From NCBI RefSeq assembly GCF_025770725.1, contig NZ_JANZKZ010000003.1:186001-250000 (forward strand): a stretch of 64,000 nt of DNA. Reading direction: 5' to 3'. The translations under genes and the position numbers were made by a program. A model generated the notes under the pieces. It was not told the DNA's origin, searched no databases, and saw only the letters and a program-made list of their open reading frames with translations. How positions within the stretch are numbered: position 1 is the first letter of the stretch; each line of letters starts with the position of its first letter. Positions 9,781 to 17,705 of this stretch are shown here, piece after piece. The stretch comes from Sulfurospirillum oryzae. GTDB lineage: Bacteria; Campylobacterota; Campylobacteria; Campylobacterales; Sulfurospirillaceae.

Positions 9781-10133
9781 ATGATATCTTTGAGTTTTTC
9801 TTTGAGAACAAATGCGGTGAAAGGTTTGACAATGTAATTGTTAACACCCTCTTTAATCGCAGTGATCACTTCGCGTTTACCGCCTTCTGTTGTCACCATA
9901 ATGATAGGAATGTGTTTATACTCTTCCATTGCTCTAAGGCTACGGACGAGTTCCAACCCATTCATTTTAGGCATATTCCAGTCTGTCATGATCGCATCAA
10001 ATTTTTGCTCTTTGATCTTTTTGAGCGCGTCTAGTCCATCTTCAGCTTCTGTTGAATTGTAACCGATACTGCCTAAAGTGTTGCACAAAATTCTGCGCAT
10101 TGTTGAGCTATCATCAACCACTAAAAAATGCAT
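9777..10133 (-). CDS. Stand-alone CheY-like receiver protein
   Basis: 118-residue single receiver domain. Acidic residues VDDSS lie near position 7, phosphoacceptor is Asp51 (MTDWNMPKMNG), Thr in MVTTEGGK and Lys in IVKPFT. With no output domain it probably acts through protein contacts, as chemotaxis CheY does. It could be CheY itself or a paralogue; no other chemotaxis gene is nearby. A candidate sigma-54 promoter lies about 34 bases upstream, which would fit a flagellar regulon. Confidence 0.88.
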   Translation of the reverse strand: MHFLVVDDSSTMRRILCNTLGSIGYNSTEAEDGLDALKKIKEQKFDAIMTDWNMPKMNGLELVRSLRAMEEYKHIPIIMVTTEGGKREVITAIKEGVNNYIVKPFTAFVLKEKLKDII

Positions 10134-10166
10134 GTTCCATCCTTTTAAAAATTCTCATTTATCTCT

Positions 10167-10184
10167 AAGCAAAAAGTGTTCTAC
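10167..10184 (-). promoter_or_regulatory. Candidate sigma-54 promoter of the cheY-like gene
   Basis: On the minus strand the sequence reads GTAGAACACTTTTTGCTT. It matches the Campylobacter/Helicobacter RpoN pattern TGGAAC-N5-TTGCTT except for A in place of the first G of the -24 GG. It lies 34-51 bases upstream of the ATG, a suitable distance for a short leader. Confidence 0.5.
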
Positions 10185-10219
10185 TTTTGCTATGATATGG
10201 AAAATTTAGAGGGAATAGT

Positions 10220-11197
10220 ATGAATTATATCGGCTCTAAAGCACAACTACTTCCTTTTCTACGCGCCAATATAGAGGCTTTTGCGGGCGGCGATCTTTCT
10301 TCAAAAGTTTTTTGTGATCTTTTTGCAGGAAGCGGTTGTGTTGGAAAATCGTTTGCAACTGATGTACGATCTCTTATTAGCAATGATCAAGAATATTACA
10401 GCTATGTCCTCAATCGTGCAATGCTCCAAACAGGTATTTTAGAAGGTGTCGATGAAATAATCGCTTCTTTAAATGCACTTCCTCCAACACAAGGGATAAT
10501 TTATAAAAACTACTGTGAAGGTAGCGGTAGCGGACGTAACTATTTTTCGGATAGGAATGGTCAGAAAATAGATGCCATGCGTCAAGGCATTGAAGCCTAT
10601 AAGGAAAACGAAGAGCTCTATTTTTTTCTTTTAGCCTCGCTACTACTCAGTGCCGATAAAGTCGCCAACACCGCTTCTGTTTACAGCGCTTTTTTAAAGC
10701 ATCTTAAACCTTTGGCGCAAGAGGAACTTTGTTTTCAAGCACTTGATTATCAACCAATGTCTAAACTTCATCAAGTCTTTTGCGAAGATGCGAATACGCT
10801 CATTTCAAAGCTAGAAGGTGATATTCTCTATCTCGACCCTCCCTACAATCGTCGTCAATACGGAGCAAACTACCATCTTTTAAATACGATTGCACGCTAT
10901 GATAGTTTCGTGCCTAAGGGTAAAACAGGAGTGCGAAGTTATGAGAGTTCACCTTATTGTAAAACAACCACCGCTTTACAGGCATTAGAAAAGCTGATTT
11001 ACGAAGCAAAGTTTTCATACATTTTCATAAGTTACAACGATGAAGGGATTATTTCATCTTCAATGATTGCACAAATGATGCAGAAATATGGAAAATATGA
11101 GAGCATCAAAATGCCTCATCACCGCTTCAAAGCTTACCAAAATAAACTTCATAAACATTATATTTACGAATACCTTCATTTTTTGGAAAAGTTTTAG
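10220..11197 (+). CDS. D12-class N6-adenine DNA methyltransferase (orphan)
   Basis: 325-residue Dam-like methyltransferase that transfers a methyl group from SAM to adenine N6. The order of motifs fits the D12/alpha class: N-terminal MNYIGSK, motif I DLFAGSG (about residues 33-39), and catalytic DPPY at 206-209 (YLDPPYNRRQYG). No restriction endonuclease or specificity gene is adjacent, so it looks like an orphan enzyme. Campylobacter jejuni CtsM is a known orphan of this class. The recognition site cannot be read from sequence. Confidence 0.9.
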   Translation: MNYIGSKAQLLPFLRANIEAFAGGDLSSKVFCDLFAGSGCVGKSFATDVRSLISNDQEYYSYVLNRAMLQTGILEGVDEIIASLNALPPTQGIIYKNYCEGSGSGRNYFSDRNGQKIDAMRQGIEAYKENEELYFFLLASLLLSADKVANTASVYSAFLKHLKPLAQEELCFQALDYQPMSKLHQVFCEDANTLISKLEGDILYLDPPYNRRQYGANYHLLNTIARYDSFVPKGKTGVRSYESSPYCKTTTALQALEKLIYEAKFSYIFISYNDEGIISSSMIAQMMQKYGKYESIKMPHHRFKAYQNKLHKHYIYEYLHFLEKF

Positions 11198-11244
11198 AAT
11201 TTACATAGTACAATACGGTTTTTATTTCTAAGAAAGGAGAAAAC

Positions 11245-11463
11245 ATGTTTAAACGTTTAACATTAGTCATGGCAATGGTTGCATTTTTATCATCATCGGT
11301 ATTTGCTCAAAGCTATCTTTCATCAGAAGATGCAGCACCAACAAAACATAAAACTGCAAAAACACAAACAGCCAAAAAAACTACAAAAGTAGCTAAAAAA
11401 AGTACTTCTAAACAACACACAGCTGCAAAGAAGAGCAAGAAAAAATCGTCTAAAGTTGCATAA
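11245..11463 (+). CDS. Small secreted Lys/Ala-rich protein
   Basis: 72 residues. The N-terminus is a clear signal peptide (MFKRLTLVMAMVAFLSSSVFAQS, cleavage probably after FA). The mature part is almost entirely Lys, Ala, Thr and Ser in histone-H1-like KKT/AKK repeats. An AGAAAGGAG ribosome binding site precedes the ATG and a strong terminator follows, so it is a genuine monocistronic gene. Strong positive charge suggests binding to DNA, lipopolysaccharide or another polyanion outside the cytoplasm, but no function is known to me. Confidence 0.75.
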   Translation: MFKRLTLVMAMVAFLSSSVFAQSYLSSEDAAPTKHKTAKTQTAKKTTKVAKKSTSKQHTAAKKSKKKSSKVA

Positions 11464-11471
11464 AACTTAAG

Positions 11472-11504
11472 AGTGTTCTGATAGTCCAAAATTATCAGAA
11501 CACT
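11472..11504 (+). terminator. Hairpin terminator after the Lys/Ala-rich gene
   Basis: Perfect 12-bp stem AGTGTTCTGATA (11472-11483) with TATCAGAACACT (11493-11504), a 9-nt loop and a T-rich tail. Confidence 0.85.
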
Positions 11505-11648
11505 TAGGTTTATTTTTAAGCTAATCCACTGTAAAATCCCTCTAATGCACGACGTCTAAGGCTTAGACAAACATAATCGTAAAACCATACTTCATGACTT
11601 CTTTTATGTTTTCACCTCTTCGTGCCATTTTACATGTAAGGATTTTTT

Positions 11649-12737
11649 ATGCAAAGAAGAGTGTTTATGAAAGGGTGTATTGCCCTTGGTGCAAGCAGTG
11701 TCATTTTACCTCAGGTTTCGATTTTAGAAGCGAGTGAGCCAAAGGGTAAAACACGTATTTTTTTCGTCAAAAACAGTTACAACCTCAAACACGAAAATAA
11801 AAATGGCTTGACCAAACTTTGGGTTCCGCTTCCACAAGAGACAAGTTATCAAAAAGTGAGCGATTTTAAATTTAGCTCAAACGCAACCAATGCGTATGTG
11901 ACCGACAAAAACAGCTACAAAGCCAGAACGCTTTATGCGGAGTGGAAAAATGGCGGTGAAAAACTTCTCGAAGTGACCTACACGATTACCACGTATGAGC
12001 GCAATGCCGATCTTAGCAAAGCAACCGCTTCAACCAAATACCCTAAAGATGTTGCGCACTACCTCAAACCAACCGCACACATCCCCACCAGTGGAAAAGT
12101 CAAAGAGTTAGCGCTTAAAATCACAGAAAATAGTAAAACACCTCTCGATAAAGCCAAAGCAATTTACGCGTGGGTCACTGAAAACATGTACCGTGACAAC
12201 GCCGTTGTAGGTTGTGGTGTCGGTGATGCAGGTAAGGCGATAGAGCAGAACATTATGGGTGGAAAATGCACCGATATTAGCTCTGTTTTTGTGGCACTTC
12301 TTAGAAGTGTGGGCGTTCCTGCGCGTGAGATTTTTGGTATTCGTTTGGGAAGTTCTCGCTACTCCAAAGCATGCGGAAGCAGTGATGAAAAAGGGTTGGC
12401 AAAAATCACGGGAGGCGAGCATTGTAGAGCTGAGTTTTACCTTGATGGCGCAGGTTGGGTTCCGTGCGATCCTGCCGATGTGGCTAAGGTCATCTTGACC
12501 GAGAAAATGACGCTGAACGATCCACTTGTGAAAGAGGTGCGTGAGTATTTCTTCGGCAACTGGGAGATGAACTGGATGGGCTATAACACAGCGCGTGATT
12601 TTGTGTTAACTCCAACGCCAGCGCAAAAACCACTCAATATGTTTGGTTATCCGTACGCCGAAGTCGAAGATGAAGTGCTAGACTATTATGCACCTGCGGC
12701 GTTTGCGTATAGCTTTATCTCACAAGAGAAACTCTAG
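11649..12737 (+). CDS. Tat-exported transglutaminase-like protein
   Basis: 362 residues. The N-terminus MQRRVFMKG followed by a hydrophobic stretch looks like a twin-arginine signal, so the protein is probably periplasmic. A transglutaminase-like cysteine-protease fold is supported by the triad Cys207 (GGKCTD), His258 (GGEHCRAEF) and Asp274 (PCDPADV), with an upstream AIYAWVTENM helix typical of the superfamily. Bacterial members are often proteases or amidases rather than cross-linkers; the substrate is unknown. A MerT-like gene starts four bases after its stop, so the two probably share an mRNA. Confidence 0.82.
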   Translation: MQRRVFMKGCIALGASSVILPQVSILEASEPKGKTRIFFVKNSYNLKHENKNGLTKLWVPLPQETSYQKVSDFKFSSNATNAYVTDKNSYKARTLYAEWKNGGEKLLEVTYTITTYERNADLSKATASTKYPKDVAHYLKPTAHIPTSGKVKELALKITENSKTPLDKAKAIYAWVTENMYRDNAVVGCGVGDAGKAIEQNIMGGKCTDISSVFVALLRSVGVPAREIFGIRLGSSRYSKACGSSDEKGLAKITGGEHCRAEFYLDGAGWVPCDPADVAKVILTEKMTLNDPLVKEVREYFFGNWEMNWMGYNTARDFVLTPTPAQKPLNMFGYPYAEVEDEVLDYYAPAAFAYSFISQEKL

Positions 12738-12740
12738 TCG

Positions 12741-13079
12741 ATGAAAAAAGAGATTCTAGGCGTTTTAACAGCGCTCCTCTCAGCGTTTGCGGCAACCGCA
12801 TGCTGTCTGCCACCACTGCTGTTTTTACTCTTTGGAATCTCTTTTGGATTTTTAAGTTTTTTAGAAGTCCTCACCCCTTTTCGCATACCGCTCTCACTTT
12901 TTTCACTCTTTATTTTGTGGCTTTCATGGCGTTCTTACGCGCATCATACCTTTACATGTAATCCTCAAAAGAAAAAGCGTTATGTGTGGTTTTATTCGAT
13001 TGTTTTAGGGTTGATTATAGCGATATTGCTCTATCCTGAATGGGCAAATTTTTTTATAGACTTCTTTTATAACCCTTGA
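12741..13079 (+). CDS. MerT-like heavy-metal transport membrane protein
   Basis: 112 residues with about three transmembrane helices. The first helix contains ATACCLPPLLF, the vicinal Cys-Cys of the MerT family used to pass Hg2+ or another soft metal. The pattern of hydrophobic segments and length fit MerT. A MerP-like protein is encoded 157 bases downstream. No merA reductase or MerR regulator is seen, so the natural metal need not be mercury. The stop codon lies inside the left arm of a large inverted repeat. Confidence 0.75.
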   Translation: MKKEILGVLTALLSAFAATACCLPPLLFLLFGISFGFLSFLEVLTPFRIPLSLFSLFILWLSWRSYAHHTFTCNPQKKKRYVWFYSIVLGLIIAILLYPEWANFFIDFFYNP

Positions 13080-13221
13080 AAAGAAAAAGAGTTTGTTTAG
13101 AGTGCGTTAATTTTTGAAACTCAAAATTGAGTCATAGCTGAAGCTATGGCGATGTTTTTAGTTTCAAAAGGTGTGTGCTATGAGCGATACTCTTTTTTCA
13201 ATGGGTTATAAAAAAAGTCTA
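13057..13221. repeat. Large nested inverted repeat between merT-like and merP-like genes
   Basis: The outer left arm (13057-13092) is nearly complementary to the right arm (13189-13221). Further in, TTTTTGAAACT (13111-13121) pairs with AGTTTCAAAA (13160-13169), and the apex is CATAGC-TGAA-GCTATG (13133-13148). The whole 165 bases can fold as one long imperfect hairpin. The left arm includes the last codons and stop of the MerT-like gene, and the merP-like ribosome binding site begins right after the right arm. It could be a MITE-like insert or an RNA element that separates expression of the two genes. Confidence 0.75.
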
Positions 13222-13235
13222 AAAGGAAACGATGA

Positions 13236-13511
13236 ATGAAAAAATGGTTGATACTGCTTTTACCTTTGATGCTCTTTGCCAAAGAAGAAGTGGTCATTAA
13301 AGTGGCTGAAATGCACTGCCCTATGTGTACAACGGCGGTCAAAAAAGCACTCAAAAGCGTTGAGGGTGTTGAGAATACGAAAGTAACCTTAGAGACAAAA
13401 TTAGCCGTCGTTACTGCCAAAGATGGCATCGACGATAAGACGTTTTTAGAAGCGGTGAAAACGACGGGGTATGAGGGTGTGATTGTAACACGACATCATC
13501 TTAAAGACTAA
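13236..13511 (+). CDS. MerP-like periplasmic heavy-metal-binding protein (HMA domain)
   Basis: 91 residues: a short signal peptide (MKKWLILLLPLMLFA) followed by a single heavy-metal-associated domain. The metal-binding motif is MHCPMCTTAV, with CxxC in the usual first loop; the beta-alpha-beta pattern (VEGVENTKV..., FLEAVKTTGYEG) follows. ATG 13236 is preferred over ATG 13232, which is in another frame. It is likely to hand soft-metal ions to the MerT-like protein. Its stop lies in the left half of a terminator stem. Confidence 0.82.
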   Translation: MKKWLILLLPLMLFAKEEVVIKVAEMHCPMCTTAVKKALKSVEGVENTKVTLETKLAVVTAKDGIDDKTFLEAVKTTGYEGVIVTRHHLKD

Positions 13512-13540
13512 AGCTCGCCTCTTATGAGGCAGAGCTTTAG
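13508..13540. terminator. Bidirectional terminator between merP-like and helicase genes
   Basis: CTAAAGCTC plus GCCTC pairs with GAGGC plus GAGCTTTAG around the loop TTAT, with one bulged A (13531). The genes on either side converge. The GCCTC-N4-GAGGCA-AGCTT core recurs at two other intergenic sites. Confidence 0.8.
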
Positions 13541-13552
13541 AAGTTTGGTTGA

Positions 13553-15325
13553 TTAGTCTTTTTTGTAAGCGTTTCTAGGAGCGGCTTTTGGCGCGCGACC
13601 TGCATCACTGCGTGGTGCGCTTGGTCTATCGCCTCTTGGAGCGCGTGGTGGTCTGCTATCGCCGCCATCACGGTTGCCTTTGTATCCGCCTTCACGTGGA
13701 GCTGAACTGCTTCCCTCTTTTGCAAAAGGGCTACGCTCGCCTCTGTCACTTCGTGGCACACCATCCCCTCTTGGAGGACGTGCATCTCTGCTTCCGCTAT
13801 CGCTACGTGGGTTTGAACCTTTGTATCCGCCGCCATCGCGTGAGCCGCTGCTTGAGTTTCCTCTGTATCCGCCACCTTCACGTGAACCACCAGAGTTTCC
13901 TCTATAACCGCCGCCACTGCTTCTGCCATCACGTGAGCCACCTCTGTAACCGCCGCCGCTTCTGCCACGACCGCCATCACGCTCTTCGATGTTTTTAACA
14001 ACATTTTCCAATGTTTTTTTATCTAAACCGATTTTATCAGGACCGACTGGTGTGTTTTCTTTGAGAAGATTTGAGAGAAGTTTAAGTGCAATTTGCGACA
14101 TATCCATCTCTTCTTCCAAAATAGCGAGAAGTTTTGACGCATTTTCATTAAGCTCTGCATTTTTAATATCATCTGCAATTTTAATCAGTTTGTTCTCTTT
14201 AACGTCTCGTAAACTTGGAACAATTCTGTGCTCAATTTTAGAACCAACTTTTTTACCGATTCTTTGCATAGAGTGAAATTCGATAGGTGTTACAAGGGTA
14301 ATCGCAGTTCCTTTTTTACCCGCACGTCCCGTTCTACCAATACGGTGAACATAACTCTCAGGATCAAATGGCATGTGGTAGTTGAAAACGTGGCTGATGT
14401 CAGCAACGTTTAGACCGCGTGCCGCAACGTCTGTTGCAACAAGGATTTCGATTTGTGAACTACGGAACGCTTTAATAACGCTCTCACGTTGGTTTTGCTC
14501 CATATCGCCATGCAACCCTTTTGCTGCGTAACCGACTGCCATAAGTTGAGTAGAAAGTCTGTCAACCTCTTTTTTAGTACGGCAGAAAACAATTGATTTT
14601 TCAGGCTCTAAAGCGTCCAAAAGACGAATCATCGCATCATCTCTCTCGTATTCGTTGATGACATAGTAAAGTTGTTCAATGTCTTCATTGGTTGTATGAT
14701 CTTTTGGCGTAATGCTTACGAATTTTGGCTCATGTAAGATTTTACTTGCAAGGCGTTTGATAGGATCTGGCATTGTTGCTGAGAAAAGTAGCGTTTGACG
14801 CTCTTTTGGAAGGTAGGTAAAGATCTCTTCGATGTCTTCTAAGAAGCCCATATCAAGCATCTCATCGGCTTCGTCCAAAACGACCATTTTAGGTGAAAAG
14901 CCTGGAAGTCTGCCATTTTTAAGAAGGTCTAACATACGACCCGGAGTTGCTACGATAACGCTCGCACCTTTTTCGATAAGACCAATTTGACGTGAATATG
15001 AACTACCACCATAAATCGTTACGGTTTTAATGCCACAAAAACGACCAAGTGAGTAAAGCTCATCGCTTACTTGTGTAGCGAGTTCACGTGTTGGGGTGAT
15101 AACTAAAAGTTGTACTTTGTTAAGATGTGCATCGATCATGCTCATGGTTGGAAGACCAAAAGCGGCTGTTTTACCTGTACCTGTTTGTGCTTGTGCAACG
15201 ATGTCGTTACCTGCTAATACTAAAGGGATTGCCTCAGCTTGTACGGGACTTGGTTCTGTAAAGCCTGCCTCTGTGACGGCTTTGAGAATATCTTGGTGAA
15301 GACCAAAGGATTCAAATGTTTGCAT
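13553..15325 (-). CDS. DEAD-box ATP-dependent RNA helicase with RGG-rich tail
   Basis: 590 residues. The core shows the Q motif (FESFGLHQDIL...GFTEPSPVQ), motif I AQTGTGKT, motif II VLDEADEM, motif III SAT, motif V VATDVAARGLNV and motif VI HRIGRTGRAGKKG. The last roughly 150 residues are a low-complexity Arg/Gly/Ser tail (GGGYRGGSRDGR type repeats) expected to bind RNA loosely. Similar to DeaD/RhlE proteins used in ribosome assembly and cold adaptation. It is monocistronic, with a long structured leader and a terminator shared with the convergent neighbour. Confidence 0.93.
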   Translation of the reverse strand: MQTFESFGLHQDILKAVTEAGFTEPSPVQAEAIPLVLAGNDIVAQAQTGTGKTAAFGLPTMSMIDAHLNKVQLLVITPTRELATQVSDELYSLGRFCGIKTVTIYGGSSYSRQIGLIEKGASVIVATPGRMLDLLKNGRLPGFSPKMVVLDEADEMLDMGFLEDIEEIFTYLPKERQTLLFSATMPDPIKRLASKILHEPKFVSITPKDHTTNEDIEQLYYVINEYERDDAMIRLLDALEPEKSIVFCRTKKEVDRLSTQLMAVGYAAKGLHGDMEQNQRESVIKAFRSSQIEILVATDVAARGLNVADISHVFNYHMPFDPESYVHRIGRTGRAGKKGTAITLVTPIEFHSMQRIGKKVGSKIEHRIVPSLRDVKENKLIKIADDIKNAELNENASKLLAILEEEMDMSQIALKLLSNLLKENTPVGPDKIGLDKKTLENVVKNIEERDGGRGRSGGGYRGGSRDGRSSGGGYRGNSGGSREGGGYRGNSSSGSRDGGGYKGSNPRSDSGSRDARPPRGDGVPRSDRGERSPFAKEGSSSAPREGGYKGNRDGGDSRPPRAPRGDRPSAPRSDAGRAPKAAPRNAYKKD

Positions 15326-15530
15326 GTTTTATTCCATTATTATAAATTTTTTCAAAACAAAACTAACGTGCGTTTAGCACAAACTCATGTACATAAAAAT
15401 TTTAATGGGGAACAAACCCGTCAATATCGTATGCAAAAACCTACATACTCACTGAGGATTTCTCAAATCTGGTAGGTTTTAGGTGAAGTTCTTTGTTTCT
15501 TAATGAAGTTCTGAAATTAAGGGCATTATA
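15326..15530 (-). promoter_or_regulatory. Promoter and long structured 5' leader of the helicase gene
   Basis: On the minus strand a perfect -10 TATAAT lies at 15530-15525, so transcription should start near 15517 and leave about 190 untranslated bases. The leader contains AAAACCTAC (15472-15480, minus strand) pairing with GTAGGTTTT (15436-15444) around an inner TGAG/CTCA stem. The -35 is poor. Long leaders of cold-shock helicases often control their own translation; here that is inference. Of the gap 15326-15716, the remainder (15531-15716) holds one TTACATGTAA palindrome and presumably the promoter of the ACP operon, but I saw no other gene. Confidence 0.5.
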
Positions 15531-15716
15531 GTGGAATTAGTTTAAAACAATATTAAGGTTTGGAAGTGGTTTGCTTTTACATGTAAGTGTGAGCGAGTAA
15601 AAATTTCATAAATGTTAATTAATAAATGTTATTTTTTGATCTTTTTATAAAAATCCAAGATAGGTTAAAGTACACTTGAAATCAAAATTGAACAATACAG
15701 TTAAAGGCAGAACACG

Positions 15717-15968
15717 ATGGTGGATATGAGAACACTCAAAGAGACTTTGATTAAGAATTTAAAGCTAGAAGATATGACACCTGAAGATATAGACGACACC
15801 ATGCCTCTTTTTGGTGAGGATGGTTTAGGACTTGATTCGGTGGATTCGATTGAGCTTGTATTAACGGTCGATAAAGAGTTTGGTGTCAAGATCGCAGATT
15901 CTAAAGAGTATGAAAAAATATTTGCCAACGTTCAAAGTTTATTAGACTTTATCAATGCCCAAAAATAG
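15717..15968 (+). CDS. Acyl carrier protein of the aryl-polyene-like cluster
   Basis: 83-residue acidic acyl carrier protein. The phosphopantetheine attachment site is Ser41 in GLDSVDSIEL. It carries the growing polyene chain as a thioester between the cluster's ketosynthase, reductase and dehydratases. It is the only ACP in the cluster in this window, whereas many aryl polyene clusters encode two. Its end overlaps the ketosynthase start by 14 bases. Confidence 0.92.
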   Translation: MVDMRTLKETLIKNLKLEDMTPEDIDDTMPLFGEDGLGLDSVDSIELVLTVDKEFGVKIADSKEYEKIFANVQSLLDFINAQK

Positions 15969-17064
15969 TGTTTTTGTAAACAGTTTCGAGTCGGTTTGCT
16001 GTGCAGGTGAGAGTAGTGAAACACTATTTGAAGCGATTTGTGCGCAGCAAAGTGGTATAAAAATTTTTGATGAGTTCATTCAAAATAAGCCCATTGCTTT
16101 AGGTAAAATCGAAAAGCCTTTTTCCATCGAAGCTATTTTGGAACTTACATGTAAAAAGGTTTTAACGCAAAGTGGGCTTGAAAATTTTGCCGACACCCTC
16201 CTTGTTGTAGGTTCCTCAGTGGGTGGTATGCAAATCACCGAGGGCATTTTTTTAAAAGAGCACGCTTACACCAACATAGACCCCAAACTTCACGTGATTG
16301 ATGCCATAGCACACATCCTCTCTTCCAAATTTTCGTTCAAAGATGACATCTCGTTTTCAACCGCTTGTACTTCCAGTGCCAATGCTTTGGGCTATGCGTA
16401 CGAGATGATCGCTAAGGGTGTTTATGAAAATGTTCTAGTGGTGGGTTTTGATACGCTCTCCTTAACGACCATACGAGGGTTTGATGCGCTTGGTGTACTG
16501 AGTTCTCGCCCATGCCAACCGTTTGACGTGAATCGAGATGGCATGAATGTGGCGGAGGGCATCGCGGTTTTACTGCTTCAAAATAAGCCTCATGAAAAGA
16601 GCATTGAACTTCTAGGTGTTGGGTACAGCTCCGACGCGCATCACATGGCACATCCAAGCCCTGATGGTGCGGGTGCGCTTTTTGCGATGCAACAAGCACT
16701 GAAATGTGCCAATGTTGAGCCTCACGCGGTGGGCTATGTTAATGCGCATGGTACAGGAACAAGCGCCAATGATGCGAGTGAGGCGTGTGCCATTGAAAGC
16801 CTTTTTGGAAGCAATGCCTATGTAAGTTCGACCAAATCGATTACGGGGCATACCTTGGGTGCTGCGGGCGCACTTGAGGCGATCATTTGTGTTATGGCAC
16901 TTCAAAAGCAGATCGTTCCTCCTAACACGCATCTCGTTGAACCCGAAAATAAAACGCTGGATTTGGTAAAGGTTGCCAAACCTCACACCTTTCGTTATGC
17001 TCTAAGCAATTCACTCGCTTTTGGCGGCAATAACACCTCACTTCTTTTTGGACTCCTTCAATGA
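15955..17064 (+). CDS. Beta-ketoacyl-ACP synthase (FabF-like) of the aryl-polyene-like cluster
   Basis: 369-residue condensing enzyme of the thiolase fold that extends an ACP-bound chain with malonyl-ACP. The active site is complete: Cys128 (STACTSSAN), His255 (VNAHGTGTS) and His289 (SITGHTLGAAGA), with the conserved Lys284. It is a little shorter than housekeeping FabF (about 410). It is translated in overlap with the ACP before and the chain-length-factor-like gene after it, so the three are likely to work as one unit. Confidence 0.92.
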   Translation: MPKNSVFVNSFESVCCAGESSETLFEAICAQQSGIKIFDEFIQNKPIALGKIEKPFSIEAILELTCKKVLTQSGLENFADTLLVVGSSVGGMQITEGIFLKEHAYTNIDPKLHVIDAIAHILSSKFSFKDDISFSTACTSSANALGYAYEMIAKGVYENVLVVGFDTLSLTTIRGFDALGVLSSRPCQPFDVNRDGMNVAEGIAVLLLQNKPHEKSIELLGVGYSSDAHHMAHPSPDGAGALFAMQQALKCANVEPHAVGYVNAHGTGTSANDASEACAIESLFGSNAYVSSTKSITGHTLGAAGALEAIICVMALQKQIVPPNTHLVEPENKTLDLVKVAKPHTFRYALSNSLAFGGNNTSLLFGLLQ

Positions 17065-17705
17065 CGGTTAATTTAGAAATTTTAAGCAGTGCTTATCTGT
17101 TAGGCGAGAAAAGTTTGGAGTTGCCTCGCATTAAAGAGTTAGTGCCTCAGATGATGACGCGCCGCCGTCTTACCAAAGCGGCTAAAATCGCCGTAGAACT
17201 TCTTAATAGTGTCGAGCATTTTGAGGGTGGGCGCATCCTTTGCGGGAGTGCGTTTGGCGAACTTGAGACGACCGCCAATATCTTAAACGCAATTCACGAT
17301 GAACAGCCTCTAAGCCCGACCGATTTTCAAAATTCGGTTTACAACACCGCTGTTTCGTACCTCTCTATTTTGTACCATAACCACAATGAGATTTTGACCC
17401 TCTCGAGTGGTGACAAGACAGCGCTCAATGTTTTAAAAGCGGGAGCGCTTAAAGCGTTGGACGGCGATGTGTTGCTTCTTTTATGTTTTGAAACGCTGGA
17501 TATTCCAAACATTGAGCAGGTCAATCACTGCATCAGCTACCTTGAAAGTGGTGTGGCTTTGGTTGTGCGAGTTACTGAAGATCAGGCGACTTTGAAGCTT
17601 CAAAAAAGCGAGCTTGCGGGTGTTCCCAACTCCATCAGCGAGATGTTACATGTAGCGCAGAACGCACCACAATTAGAGCGCGCGATTATCGAAGTGAACC
17701 TATGA
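17061..17705 (+). CDS. Ketosynthase chain-length-factor-like protein
   Basis: 214 residues, similar in pattern to the short beta-ketoacyl synthase chain length factor domain found in aryl polyene clusters (ApeC-like; conserved RRRLTKAAKIAVE, GSAFGELETT, FQNSVYNTAVS and TLSSGDKTALN). The catalytic Cys-His-His set is missing. In relatives such a protein pairs with a ketosynthase and sets chain length. Four-base ATGA overlaps with both neighbours support co-translation. Confidence 0.8.
   Translation: MTVNLEILSSAYLLGEKSLELPRIKELVPQMMTRRRLTKAAKIAVELLNSVEHFEGGRILCGSAFGELETTANILNAIHDEQPLSPTDFQNSVYNTAVSYLSILYHNHNEILTLSSGDKTALNVLKAGALKALDGDVLLLLCFETLDIPNIEQVNHCISYLESGVALVVRVTEDQATLKLQKSELAGVPNSISEMLHVAQNAPQLERAIIEVNL

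Noticed and set aside
11554-11568. GTCTAAG-G-CTTAGAC palindrome before the transglutaminase gene
   Set aside because: Single occurrence about 80 bases upstream of the start, with no regulator nearby; kept only as a weak operator candidate.
13588-14413. Several long ORFs on the plus strand opposite the helicase tail
   Set aside because: They are shadows of the RGG-rich repeat coding on the minus strand, with skewed Cys/His/Arg composition and no ribosome binding sites.
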